A program made the position numbers and the translations under genes. A stretch of 64,000 nucleotides of DNA from an uncultured Roseovarius sp. Its GTDB lineage: Bacteria; Pseudomonadota; Alphaproteobacteria; Rhodobacterales; Rhodobacteraceae. The notes under the pieces were generated by a model. The model was not told the origin of the DNA. It saw nothing but the letters and a program-made list of their open reading frames with translations, and did not search any database. Positions 50,463 through 59,348 of the stretch are shown piece after piece. Numbering within the stretch: the first letter of the stretch is position 1; each line of letters begins with the position of its first letter. The stretch is from the NCBI RefSeq assembly GCF_947259555.1, contig NZ_CAMYMD010000106.1:1-64000 (forward strand), given 5' to 3'.

Positions 50463-51575
50463 TTGAAAAAGCAACTTCTGAGCACCAGCGCGATCGCACT
50501 CGGCGTCGCAATGGCCGCACCGGCATCGGCCCAGGAATGGGACATGGACTGGGGCGGTTTCGCAAACACCCACGTTGGTTACTCCAGCGTTGACGGCACC
50601 GGCGTTCCCGCTGGCGCTGACTTCGACGGCGTGAACGTCTTCACCAACTCGGAAATCATCTTCTCGCCCTCCGTCACGCTCGACAACGGCATGACCTTCG
50701 GCTTCAACGTTCAGATGGAAGCTCTGAACGGCGGCGGTGGTATTGACGGCATCGACGAATCGTATGTCACGATCTCCAGCGACACGCTCGGCCGTATCGA
50801 CCTCGGCTCCGAGAACTCGGCTGGTTACCGTTTGATGGTTGCCGCACCGCAGGTTGGCTCCATGGCGATCAACTCGCGTTCGACTTCGGCCTTCGTTCCG
50901 GTCACCGGTTCGGGTGGTTTCCGTCAGGCGGCTCTGTCGTCCTACACTGAAGTCGCGGGCAACAACGACGTTCAGCGCATCACCTACTTCACGCCGTCGT
51001 TCAACGGTCTGACACTTGGTGTTTCCTACGCGCCGAGCAGCGCTGGCAACGCGGCGAACAACGCGCCGGTTAACTTCAATGCGGCCGCCAACATCACCGA
51101 CATCTTCGACCTCGGTGTTGGCTACAGCCAGTCGTTCAACGGTGTTGACGTCAACTTCGGCGCACGTTGGGGTACAGGTAACTCGAACGTCGCAGGCCGC
51201 TCCGATCCCGAAACATGGGGCCTGGGCGCATCCTTCAGCGTCAGCGGTTTCACCTTCGGTGCATCTTATGCCGAGAACGAAAACGGCTTCGCCGGTGGCG
51301 TTGGCGATCAGGAAGGCTACAGCATCGGCGCGTCCTATGACATCGCTGGTCCGTGGACTGTTGGCCTCGAAGGCTATGTCGGCGAAGTCACCAACGCTGG
51401 TGCCGCTCCGACTTCCGACTACGAAGCGTACAAGCTGGGCGCATCGCGCTCGCTGGGTGCCGGCGTGAGCTGGGACGTGTACTACTTCCACCAGGAATCC
51501 AACAACGGTGCCGTTGCCGGTAACCCGGATATCGATGGTGACGTGATCGCAACCGCGATCAACCTCAGCTTCTGA
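50463..51575 (+). CDS. Rhodobacter-type outer-membrane porin
   Basis: Beta-barrel porin of 370 residues with a signal peptide ending APASAQ (about residue 23), an N-terminal strand WDMDWGGFANTHVGYSS and alternating hydrophobic strands up to a C-terminal aromatic (ATAINLSF). It starts with TTG at 50463, preceded by AGGAGGG about 8 nt away; no ATG exists nearby in frame. Codon usage differs from neighbours with more GTT, AAC and ATC, typical of a highly expressed gene. A strong terminator follows. Confidence 0.92.
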   Translation: MKKQLLSTSAIALGVAMAAPASAQEWDMDWGGFANTHVGYSSVDGTGVPAGADFDGVNVFTNSEIIFSPSVTLDNGMTFGFNVQMEALNGGGGIDGIDESYVTISSDTLGRIDLGSENSAGYRLMVAAPQVGSMAINSRSTSAFVPVTGSGGFRQAALSSYTEVAGNNDVQRITYFTPSFNGLTLGVSYAPSSAGNAANNAPVNFNAAANITDIFDLGVGYSQSFNGVDVNFGARWGTGNSNVAGRSDPETWGLGASFSVSGFTFGASYAENENGFAGGVGDQEGYSIGASYDIAGPWTVGLEGYVGEVTNAGAAPTSDYEAYKLGASRSLGAGVSWDVYYFHQESNNGAVAGNPDIDGDVIATAINLSF

Positions 51576-51597
51576 TCGAATTGATCTGAAAAGCTTG

Positions 51598-51636
51598 GCG
51601 GCGGGGGGTGACATTACCCCCCGCCGCTTTTATTTT
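51598..51636 (+). terminator. Strong rho-independent terminator of the porin gene
   Basis: Perfect 12-bp arms at 51598-51609 and 51616-51627 with a 6-nt loop, followed by TTTTATTTT. It lies 22 nt after the porin stop codon. Confidence 0.95.
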
Positions 51637-51676
51637 GCGGACGGAAATATTCACCGCCCCAGCACGGACGCCCCTA

Positions 51677-52510
51677 ATGATGAAGAAAAGTATCGTCTGG
51701 ATGGCGTCCTATCCCAAATCGGGCAACACTTGGACGCGCATCTTTCTGGCCAACTATATTGCGAATGGCAAAGATCCGGTGCCGATCAACAACGCACATC
51801 GGATCGCGATGGGAGACTCGATCGCCAAGACCTATCAGATGGTCGCTGGCCACCCGATCGACACCGCTGACATCGATCTCACACTGAAACTGCGCCCGAG
51901 TGTCTTGCGGGGCATCGTCGCCAACAAAGCCGACATCAACCTCGTCAAGACGCATAACGCGCGTGTCGTCGCGCGTGGTGTACCCCTTATCCCCGATGAG
52001 GTGACCCGGTCCGCGATTTATCTTCTGCGAAATCCGCTCGATATGGTCCTGTCCTACGCGCGCCACTACGGCATGACGCCCGCAGAGGCGGTCTATACGG
52101 TCAGTCACGTGGATAACGCCAACCCTGCGGATCATGAGACCGTCACACAGTTCATGGGCTCATGGTCGGACCATGTGCGAAGCTGGACCGCGCCATCGTC
52201 CTACCCGGTCCTGGTGCTTCGATACGAGGACCTGCTCGCCGATCCACACGAGAATTTTGCAAAGGTCATCGAGCATCTTGGCATGCCGGTGGAGCCGGAG
52301 CGCCTCAACCGGGCGATCATGTTCTCCAGCTTCAAGGAATTGTCCGAGCAGGAAAAGAAACAGGGCTTTGTCGAGAAATCACAGCAAAGCGAGCGCTTCT
52401 TCTCAAAGGGCACGAGCGACCAGTGGAAGACCGATCTCGAGCCGCAACTGGTCAAGAAGATGAAGCATGCACATCGCAAGGTGATGAAGAAATACGGGTA
52501 TCTTGAATGA
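51677..52510 (+). CDS. Sulfotransferase-domain protein 1
   Basis: Cytoplasmic protein of 277 residues that should transfer sulfate from PAPS to a hydroxyl or amine. The 5'-phosphosulfate loop SYPKSGNTWTR lies at the very N-terminus and the 3'-phosphate-binding LLRNPLDMVLSYARH near residue 120. The ATG at 51677 (MMKKSIVW) is chosen for this reason; longer frames run into the terminator. It overlaps the next, related gene by 4 nt. The acceptor (perhaps capsule or an envelope glycolipid) is unknown. Confidence 0.88.
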   Translation: MMKKSIVWMASYPKSGNTWTRIFLANYIANGKDPVPINNAHRIAMGDSIAKTYQMVAGHPIDTADIDLTLKLRPSVLRGIVANKADINLVKTHNARVVARGVPLIPDEVTRSAIYLLRNPLDMVLSYARHYGMTPAEAVYTVSHVDNANPADHETVTQFMGSWSDHVRSWTAPSSYPVLVLRYEDLLADPHENFAKVIEHLGMPVEPERLNRAIMFSSFKELSEQEKKQGFVEKSQQSERFFSKGTSDQWKTDLEPQLVKKMKHAHRKVMKKYGYLE

Positions 52511-53376
52511 GTGATTTGCAGCGCATCATCTGGCTCGCCTCTTTTCCCAAATCCGGCAACACGTGGATACGTAGCCTGCTGGCGCATTATTTCATGCCGC
52601 CGGGGCAGGTGCCCGATCTCAACAATCTGCGCGATTTCACCACCGGAGATGTCCGAAGCGACTTTTTCGATGCCGCCGCCGGGGGCAAATATACCGGAAC
52701 AACAGTCGAAGATTGGCTCAAGGTGCGGCCCAAGGCGTTGCGCCTGATCGCTGCGTCCAAGCCGACCCATCATTTCGTCAAGACACATTGCCAGACGATG
52801 CGCGTTGGAGAATATGATCTCATCCCGCCAGATGTGACGGCGGCTGCCATTTATATCATGCGCAACCCGTTCGATCTGGCCCCGTCCTTTGCCCGTCATC
52901 AGGCGACGGACATGGACACGGCGATCGACCGGATGATGAACCCCGATTCCATGGCCGGGACGGCCCAAGGTATATTCGAGCCGCTTGGCCGGTGGGACGA
53001 TCACCTCAACAGCTGGACACGCGCACCGGGGTTGCCGATCTATACCCTGCGTTACGAGGACATGCTGGCCAATACCGGCAAGGCGATGCGCGGCCTGATC
53101 GAGAAGTTTTTCAGAGTGCCGGTGGACAAGCCCAAACTTGCCCGCGCGGTGAAGGCCACGAATTTTGACGCGATGAAGAAGTTCGAGGAAACCCATGGGT
53201 TTGCAGAAAAGCCGAGCGAGATGAAGGCGTTTTTCGCCAAGGGGCAGGCCGGGGTTTGGCGCGAGGATCTGACACCGGCGCAGGTGGCGCGGCTTCGCGA
53301 GGCGTTCTTGCCGACGCTGGAGCAGTGGTATCCGGAAATGCTCAAGGAAACCGCCGAGGTTGCCGCACGGGTATGA
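52507..53376 (+). CDS. Sulfotransferase-domain protein 2
   Basis: Protein of 289 residues, a paralogue of the preceding gene with SFPKSGNTWIR and IMRNPFDLAPSFARHQ in the same places and a similar C-terminal lysine-rich helix. ATGA-type overlap shows co-translation. The pair probably arose by tandem duplication and then diverged. No PAPS synthesis gene is in the window. Confidence 0.88.
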   Translation: MSDLQRIIWLASFPKSGNTWIRSLLAHYFMPPGQVPDLNNLRDFTTGDVRSDFFDAAAGGKYTGTTVEDWLKVRPKALRLIAASKPTHHFVKTHCQTMRVGEYDLIPPDVTAAAIYIMRNPFDLAPSFARHQATDMDTAIDRMMNPDSMAGTAQGIFEPLGRWDDHLNSWTRAPGLPIYTLRYEDMLANTGKAMRGLIEKFFRVPVDKPKLARAVKATNFDAMKKFEETHGFAEKPSEMKAFFAKGQAGVWREDLTPAQVARLREAFLPTLEQWYPEMLKETAEVAARV

Positions 53377-53464
53377 CCGACTGGTGGGTGGCAATCGTAC
53401 AGCGGATGCATATGTTAGGCTTGAGAGATATGTTTCAAGCCACTGGTCGCGGAGGCCCTGCACA

Positions 53465-53950
53465 ATGCGCAAGAGTTTGATAATCGGTGTTCTGGCACTT
53501 GTCGGTTGCGCCGAGACCGGTCCACAACTGGTTGCGCGGCTTGGGTCCGATCCGGTCGTTTCAGGCGGAACCTATGACAGTGGCGGCGGATTGAGCGTGG
53601 CGGTGGACATCAGAGAGTATCAGGGCCGGACCATGGTGTGCGGCGTCTGGGCGCAGAGCCGTCAGCAATCTATCCTGACCAAGTATTCTGCGCCAAAGGT
53701 CATCAGGTCAGGGGCGGTCTATCTGGGGCGGGACGTGTTGGTGCGTGGGCTGGGCTTTATGCCCGAGGTGGAGCCGGCTGAAGATTATGCAGGCCAAGAG
53801 GCAGGCTGTACAGTGACCGGGCGGCCCTGGCAGGCTACGGACGCCTCCCAAACGCCTGTCCTGCAACTGCCGCGTCAAGTTGTGCATGTAGAGGACGACG
53901 AGTCAGGCACTTTCGTCGTGGTATTCAAGCAAACCGGACCCGAGGCCTGA
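53465..53950 (+). CDS. Small lipoprotein of unknown function
   Basis: Protein of 161 residues with a lipoprotein signal (VLALVGC, lipidated Cys near residue 15). The mature part is beta-rich with two further Cys. I do not recognise a family. It starts at the ATG at 53465; the frame is open further upstream but the signal sequence begins here. Downstream of the sulfotransferases by 88 nt. Confidence 0.7.
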   Translation: MRKSLIIGVLALVGCAETGPQLVARLGSDPVVSGGTYDSGGGLSVAVDIREYQGRTMVCGVWAQSRQQSILTKYSAPKVIRSGAVYLGRDVLVRGLGFMPEVEPAEDYAGQEAGCTVTGRPWQATDASQTPVLQLPRQVVHVEDDESGTFVVVFKQTGPEA

Positions 53951-54080
53951 GTTTGGCAGTCCTGCCACAGGCGTATTGTATTCGCCTTTGCAACACAGTG
54001 TTTTCGGGGAAATAAATTGACAGCGATCGGCGATCCCATACGCTTTACCTAGTTTCCCAAAGTCTTAAAGTGAGGTCGCA

Positions 54081-54365
54081 ATGCGTTTCCTAGCAAAATC
54101 CCTGATTTCTGCGCTGGCCCTTGCCGTATTGGCGGCCCCTGCCTCGGCGCAGGGCCCCAAGATTTATGCGTATGAAAGCCATGCCAATTATTGTCCTGCC
54201 GGTTTGCAGCCGGTTTCGATCAACGGTGTCATCTGCTGTGGCGAGCCGAACCAGTCGCAGTCATATCAACAGGCGATGCGGCATCCGGTCGCCAAGGTAC
54301 GGCATGTCTCCCGAAGTGCGCGCGCGCATCTGAATTGCCCGGTTGGCAGCAAGGGCTGCAACTGA
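54081..54365 (+). CDS. Small Cys-containing secreted protein
   Basis: Protein of 94 residues with a signal peptide (cleavage near ASAQG, residue 24). The mature 70 residues contain five Cys (NYCPAG, VICCGE, LNCPV, GCN), suggesting disulfides. Family not recognised. AGTGAGG precedes the ATG. Confidence 0.65.
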   Translation: MRFLAKSLISALALAVLAAPASAQGPKIYAYESHANYCPAGLQPVSINGVICCGEPNQSQSYQQAMRHPVAKVRHVSRSARAHLNCPVGSKGCN

Positions 54366-54385
54366 CGCCTTGATACGACCCGAAT

Positions 54386-54413
54386 CACAGGGCGCGCCGT
54401 GGCGCGCCCTGTG
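54386..54413. terminator. Long perfect hairpin between convergent genes
   Basis: Arms of 13 bp at 54386-54398 and 54401-54413 are exact reverse complements around GT. There is no T-run on either side. It lies between the Cys-rich secreted protein and the convergent cold-shock gene and may stop transcription from both. Confidence 0.5.
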
Positions 54414-54453
54414 CCGGGATTGCGAGAAATTGGCCTGAACTGCCGCTGGCGTT

Positions 54454-54660
54454 TCAGAGCAGCTTTAAATCTGCCGCCATCTGACGTCCGTCCCGTCCGT
54501 CCTGAAGTTCGAATCCAACCTTTTGATTGTCGGCGAGCCCGGTAAGCCCGGACCGTTCGACGGCCGAGATGTGCACGAACACGTCTTTTCCGCCGTCGTC
54601 CGGGGCGATAAACCCATAACCTTTTGTGGTGTTGAACCATTTCACGGTGCCAGTCGGCAT
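54454..54660 (-). CDS. CspA-family cold-shock protein
   Basis: Protein of 68 residues, a single OB-fold RNA-binding domain with both RNP motifs (KGYGFI and VFVHIS) and the opening TGTVKWFN. Full length for the family. AAGGAG lies 8 nt before the ATG at 54660; the frame extends upstream but the cold-shock domain starts here. Confidence 0.95.
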   Translation of the reverse strand: MPTGTVKWFNTTKGYGFIAPDDGGKDVFVHISAVERSGLTGLADNQKVGFELQDGRDGRQMAADLKLL

Positions 54661-54866
54661 TCCGCTTCTCCTTTTCGTCTCTTCCCCGGGAATATGCCGG
54701 GCCATGTCACGCCTGTGCCTAAAGGACCGGCCAAGCAGAGCAGGGACGGTATCTTTACGCCTGTCGTCACGGCTTCGATGATTGCATTGCCAATGTAAAA
54801 ATCAAGCGAAACTCAGTGACGGGCGCGTAATTGCCCGGTATTGAGGCGAAAACGAAAGAGGACACC

Positions 54867-55184
54867 ATGATCCTGTACGGCTTGAAAACCTGTGATACTT
54901 GCCGCAAGGCATTGAAATCTCTTGGTGAGGCGGTGGAATTTCGCGATATCCGATCTGATGGTCTACCCGAGGGGCTTGTACAGGTGGCTTATGCGCAGTT
55001 TGGCGAGGCTTTGGTGAATCGAAAATCGACGACGTGGCGCGGATTGAGCGAGGAAGATCGGGAAACGGATCCGATCACCTTGCTTGCCGCATATCCCGCG
55101 CTGATGAAGCGTCCATTGATTGACGATTCGGGCACGCTCTATCTCGGATGGGGCAAGGACACGCAGGCGGCGCTTCTTGGATAA
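54867..55184 (+). CDS. ArsC/Spx-family thioredoxin-fold protein (YffB-like)
   Basis: Protein of 105 residues with the ArsC-family fold. The N-terminal LKTCDTCRKALKSL carries a CxxC motif, and the C-terminal ALMKRPLIDDSGTLYLG is the family signature that positions the substrate. It lacks the arsenate-reductase neighbourhood, so a YffB-like role with glutathione is more likely than arsenate reduction. Confidence 0.85.
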   Translation: MILYGLKTCDTCRKALKSLGEAVEFRDIRSDGLPEGLVQVAYAQFGEALVNRKSTTWRGLSEEDRETDPITLLAAYPALMKRPLIDDSGTLYLGWGKDTQAALLG

Positions 55185-55229
55185 CGCCTATAACCTGCCC
55201 ACATCGCTTGTGTCGGAACGGAGGAACGA

Positions 55230-55598
55230 ATGAGAGCAGCGGCTATGGTTTTGGGGATCATCGGCGGATGTCTGGCGATCCTTGTCGGATTTTTCAGCTA
55301 TGGCTACACCGAGGTTGTCGCGCGTATCGGTGATGTGGATGGGGTGATCCAACAGGTAAGCGATCCCGAGCTCATCCGGACTGCAAGCTTTCTGGCGCCG
55401 TTGCTGGCAATTGCCGGCGGCGCTATGGCCAAGGTCCGCGCGCTGATCGGTGGTGTACTGCTGATCCTTTCGGCCGGGCTTATGTATTACGCGTTCGGGT
55501 TCAATGTGTTTACGATGTTCCCGCTCGGCTTTACTGGCCTCGCCGGGCTGCTCGCGGTGAGTGCGGGCAAGCCGGACGAGCCGAAATCACATTTCTGA
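55230..55598 (+). CDS. Small membrane protein
   Basis: Protein of 122 residues with four hydrophobic helices (about residues 3-28, 48-66, 70-89 and 93-110). It recalls DUF4064-type membrane proteins, without firm assignment. AACGGAGGAACG precedes the ATG. Its stop codon is part of a palindrome shared with the convergent thrS stop. Confidence 0.65.
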   Translation: MRAAAMVLGIIGGCLAILVGFFSYGYTEVVARIGDVDGVIQQVSDPELIRTASFLAPLLAIAGGAMAKVRALIGGVLLILSAGLMYYAFGFNVFTMFPLGFTGLAGLLAVSAGKPDEPKSHF

Positions 55599-55613
55599 GG
55601 CGCGCGCGCCTCA
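55596..55613. repeat. Perfect 18-bp palindrome holding two convergent stop codons
   Basis: TGAGGCGCGCGCGCCTCA is its own reverse complement. Its first three bases are the TGA stop of the membrane protein and its last three, on the minus strand, are the TGA of thrS. It may work as a shared terminator stem, though no T-run follows. Confidence 0.6.
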
Positions 55614-57590
55614 GAGAAGGTCCGGGGGCGTTGCCTCGCGCGCCAGCGCCTCGGCCATCTCGTCAAGGCCGCGCATGCTGGTCTGTTTTTCGCCCAGACG
55701 ACGCACCGAAAGGGTGCGCTCCTCAACCTCGCGCATGCCGCAGGCGAGGATCACCGGCACCTTGCCGACCGAGTGCTCGCGCACCTTGTAGTTGATCTTT
55801 TCGTTGCGGATGTCGGCCTCGGCGCGGATGCCGAGGGCGGTCAGTCTCTCAACGACTTCGTGCACATAGTCATCCGCCTCCGAGGTGATCGTGGCCACGA
55901 CCACCTGACGCGGGGCCATCCAGAAGGGCAGGCGGCCCTCCCAGTTCTCGATCAGGATGCCGATGAACCGCTCGAACGAGCCGAGGCAGGCGCGGTGCAG
56001 CATATAGGGGCGGTGCTTGTCGCCATCGGCACCGATATAGGTGGCCCCGAGGCGCTCGGGCAGGTTCGGGTCGACCTGGAAGGTGCCGCATTGCCAGACC
56101 CGTCCGATCGCGTCGGTCAGGTAGAAATCGAGCTTTGGCCCGTAGAACGCGCCGTCGCCCGGCTCTAGCACATAGTCGCGCCCGACCGCCTTGATCGCCT
56201 TTTCCAGCGCCCCCTCGACATGGTCCCAGCTTTCGTCCGAGCCCACCCGCTTTTCGGGTCGCGTGGCAAAACGGATCTCGAAATCCGGAAAGCCCAGCTC
56301 GCGATAAACCTCGGCGAGGAAGTCGATGAAGCGCGCGCATTCCTCCTGAATCTGGTCCTCGGTGCAGAAGATATGCGCGTCATCCTGGGTAAACCCGCGC
56401 ACCCGCATGATTCCGTGCAGCGCGCCCGACGGCTCGAACCGCGCGCAGGAGCCGAATTCCGCCAGCCGCAGCGGCAGGTCGCGATAGCTCTTGAGGCCCT
56501 GGTTGAAGACCTGCACGTGGCACGGGCAGTTCATCGGCTTGAGCGCGTTGATCCGGGTCTGGTCACGGTTACGGGCGCTGGCATCGTCGTTCTCGCCGTC
56601 GCGGCTTTCATCCACCTCGACCAGGAACATGTGGTGCTGATACTTCTCCCAATGGCCGCTTGCCTCCCAGAGCTTGCGGTCGACCACCTGAGGGGTGTTG
56701 ATCTCGCGATAGCCGCCGGCGCGCTGCTTGCGACGCATGTAATCCTGCAGCCCGGTGTAGATGGTCCATCCGTTGGGATGCCAGAAAACCTGGCCGGGGG
56801 CCTCTTCCTGCATGTGGAAAAGGTCCAGTTCGCGGCCCAGTTTGCGGTGATCGCGGCGTTCGGCCTCTTCAAGGAAGGTAAGGTAATCCTTGAGCTTTTC
56901 CTTGGACTGGAATGCCACGCCATAGATGCGTTGCAGCATCGGGCGGCTGCTGTCGCCGCGCCAATAGGCCCCGGCGACGCTCATCAGCTTGAAGGCATCG
57001 GCGGGCACCTGACCGGTATGTTGCAGATGCGGGCCACGGCACAGATCCTGCCAGTGCCCGTGCCAGTACATGCGCAGCGGCTCGTCGCCGGGAATGGCCT
57101 CGATCAGCTCGATCTTGTAGGGCTCACCGGTGCCGCGATAATGCTCGATGGCGCGGGGACGCTCCCAGATCTCGGTGCGCACCGGATCACGCAGGTTGAT
57201 GATCTCCTTCATCTTCTTCTCGATGAGGCCGAGATCTTCGGGGGTGAAGGGCGCCTCCCGGTCGAAATCGTAATACCAGCCGTTCTGCACGACGGGGCCG
57301 ATGGTGACCTTCACCTCGGGCCAGATCTCCTGCACCGCGCGGGCCATGATATGCGCCAGATCATGACGAATGAGTTCGAGCGCCGGGGCCTCGTCCTTCA
57401 TCGTGTTGATGCTGACCGCCGCGTCCTGCAGAATCGGCCATTGCAGATCCCAGTGCTGGCCGTCGACATGTGCCGAAATGGCCTTTTTCGCCAGTGAGGT
57501 CGAAATGCTGGCCGCGACGTCGGCAGGGGTCACGCCTGCGGGGTAGCTGCGCGCATTGCCATCGGGAAAGGTGAGGGAGATATCGGCCAT
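55611..57590 (-). CDS. thrS: Threonine-tRNA ligase
   Basis: ThrRS, 659 residues, charges tRNA-Thr. Domains in order: TGS (residues 1-60), editing/SAD domain with [16 protein letters not shown] (about residue 78), catalytic class II core with [34 protein letters not shown] and the YFLTD-like [12 protein letters not shown], and a C-terminal anticodon-binding domain. The start is the ATG at 57590 ([11 protein letters not shown]). No T-box is visible upstream. Full length and intact. Confidence 0.97.
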   Translation of the reverse strand: MADISLTFPDGNARSYPAGVTPADVAASISTSLAKKAISAHVDGQHWDLQWPILQDAAVSINTMKDEAPALELIRHDLAHIMARAVQEIWPEVKVTIGPVVQNGWYYDFDREAPFTPEDLGLIEKKMKEIINLRDPVRTEIWERPRAIEHYRGTGEPYKIELIEAIPGDEPLRMYWHGHWQDLCRGPHLQHTGQVPADAFKLMSVAGAYWRGDSSRPMLQRIYGVAFQSKEKLKDYLTFLEEAERRDHRKLGRELDLFHMQEEAPGQVFWHPNGWTIYTGLQDYMRRKQRAGGYREINTPQVVDRKLWEASGHWEKYQHHMFLVEVDESRDGENDDASARNRDQTRINALKPMNCPCHVQVFNQGLKSYRDLPLRLAEFGSCARFEPSGALHGIMRVRGFTQDDAHIFCTEDQIQEECARFIDFLAEVYRELGFPDFEIRFATRPEKRVGSDESWDHVEGALEKAIKAVGRDYVLEPGDGAFYGPKLDFYLTDAIGRVWQCGTFQVDPNLPERLGATYIGADGDKHRPYMLHRACLGSFERFIGILIENWEGRLPFWMAPRQVVVATITSEADDYVHEVVERLTALGIRAEADIRNEKINYKVREHSVGKVPVILACGMREVEERTLSVRRLGEKQTSMRGLDEMAEALAREATPPDLL

Positions 57591-57826
57591 TGCTCTGGCT
57601 CCTCGTCGGTTTGGCGCCCACTGAACGCCCGGTTGCGGGTATGTGCCGCCTGTCATGCCCGGTGATATCCACAAGGTCAAGGCTTTGGGCCTGGTCACAC
57701 AACGCTAAGCGGCCACACAATGCCGCAGTTGCGAAATAAACGGTGGACAGGTCGCTAATGAGGCCCTAAATGCCGTATATCGAACGCGCAACATTGTTGC
57801 GCGGTCAATCAAAGCGAGGAACTGTC

Positions 57827-58051
57827 ATGCCCAGCTATAATTCGAGATTTGAATTGACGGTCGACGACATGGACCTGATCGAAAGCGCACTTCAGCGCAC
57901 ACGGGCCGACTTGACGGCACAGCCCGATCAGCTCTTCGAGGAAGGTGTCTCGCGCGATGACAGGTTGCGTCAGGTGCATGACCTTTTGGGCCGGCTACAC
58001 AACCAAAAGGTCTTTTACAGACCGCGCCGCGCTGCCTATATCGGGGGCTGA
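57827..58051 (+). CDS. Small hypothetical protein
   Basis: Cytoplasmic protein of 74 residues, predicted helical, with no signal peptide or membrane segment. GCGAGGA precedes the ATG at 57827 by about 6 nt. No family recognised. It lies 9 nt upstream of the MFS transporter gene. Confidence 0.65.
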   Translation: MPSYNSRFELTVDDMDLIESALQRTRADLTAQPDQLFEEGVSRDDRLRQVHDLLGRLHNQKVFYRPRRAAYIGG

Positions 58052-58060
58052 CCTCGCGCC

Positions 58061-59302
58061 TTGCCCTCTTTCATCAACGCTCTGATTGCAACAGAGCGCG
58101 ACGATACCGGTGACCGTGCTGCTGCGCGCCGTCATGTCGGTGCGCTCAGTCTGAGCAAGATCGCGGACGGGCTGCTCGACCCCAAGCTGGTTCTGAGCTG
58201 GCTGCTCACATCTTTGGGCGCGCCTGCCTTTTTCACCGGCATGCTTGTGCCGATCCGCGAGGCCGGGGCGTTGCTTCCGCAGCTTGTCCTCGGCGCGTGG
58301 CTCACTGGCATGCGGCAGCGTCGTTGGATGTGGGTCGTGGGCAGTGCCGGGCAGGGCGCTGCTGCGGCACTCATCGCGCTGGCCGCCCTATGGACGGAGG
58401 GCTGGCTCGCAGGTCTTCTGATCTGTCTCTGCCTTGCTGGCCTCGCCATCGCACGCGCGGCGTCTTCGGTGTCTTACAAGGACATTCTTGGCAAGACCGT
58501 TGCGCAGACATGGCGTGGGGGCGTGACCGGGCTCGCTGGGTCATTGTCGGCCGCGGCGATCTTGGTCTTTGCCACCCTGATGATCGTCGGAGTGCTGCGC
58601 AACGAGGCAGCGTTGATCGGTGCCGTGGGCCTGGCGGCGGTGTTGTGGGGTCTCGCAGCATTGGTGCTGGCCGGGCTGCGCGAAGAGCACAGCACGCCGG
58701 ATGAACCACAAAAGGCAGGGCAACGCTATCTGGATATTCTCCGAAATGACGCCAATTTGCGGCGCTTCATCGCGGTGCGGGGGCTCTTGGTGAGCGTGGC
58801 GCTGGCACCGCCCTATATGGTGATGCTCACGGCACAAGAGGCGGGCGCACTCGGCGCGCTCGGGGGATTGCTTCTCGCCTCTTCAGCCGCGTCTCTGCTC
58901 AGTTCCTATGCTTGGGGTCGGATGGCCGATCGCGACAGTCCACGCGTCCTTGCCCTTGCCGGTGGCCTCTCGGCGCTTGCGATGGGGGCTGCGGTTTGCG
59001 CAGCACTTCTGGGGCTGGCCCAGATACCCGGGATCATCCCGTTCATCCTGTTTGTATTGATGCTAGCCTATCATGGGATCCGGCAGGCGCGCTCGGTTTA
59101 CCTTGTCGATATTTCAGACGAGGCCCGGCGCAGCCAGAATGCGGCGCTCGCCAATACTGTCATAGGTCTGTTGCTGCTGTTGGTAGGCGCGTTTGGTGGT
59201 GTTCTGTCGATCATAGGGCCCATTCTGGCATTGACCGGTTTCGCCCTGTTGGCGGGCGTAGGTGGCCTTTTGGCACTGAGCCTGCGCCCGGTCACCTCAT
59301 AA
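58061..59302 (+). CDS. Major facilitator superfamily transporter
   Basis: Membrane protein of 413 residues with about 12 helices and an MFS A-motif-like GAWLTGMRQRRWMW in the loop after helix 2. A cytoplasmic loop of about 25 charged residues (EEHSTPDEPQKAGQ) separates the halves. The start is TTG at 58061; a later in-frame start cannot be excluded. Substrate unknown. Confidence 0.82.
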   Translation: MPSFINALIATERDDTGDRAAARRHVGALSLSKIADGLLDPKLVLSWLLTSLGAPAFFTGMLVPIREAGALLPQLVLGAWLTGMRQRRWMWVVGSAGQGAAAALIALAALWTEGWLAGLLICLCLAGLAIARAASSVSYKDILGKTVAQTWRGGVTGLAGSLSAAAILVFATLMIVGVLRNEAALIGAVGLAAVLWGLAALVLAGLREEHSTPDEPQKAGQRYLDILRNDANLRRFIAVRGLLVSVALAPPYMVMLTAQEAGALGALGGLLLASSAASLLSSYAWGRMADRDSPRVLALAGGLSALAMGAAVCAALLGLAQIPGIIPFILFVLMLAYHGIRQARSVYLVDISDEARRSQNAALANTVIGLLLLLVGAFGGVLSIIGPILALTGFALLAGVGGLLALSLRPVTS

Positions 59303-59348
59303 GCCCTTGATGTGATCGCGATCCTGCGCGTCTGTCTCGCGCAGAGAA

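Noticed and set aside
57591..57760. T-box or other leader before thrS
   Set aside because: No T-box sequence or long structured leader is visible, and T-boxes are rare in alphaproteobacteria.
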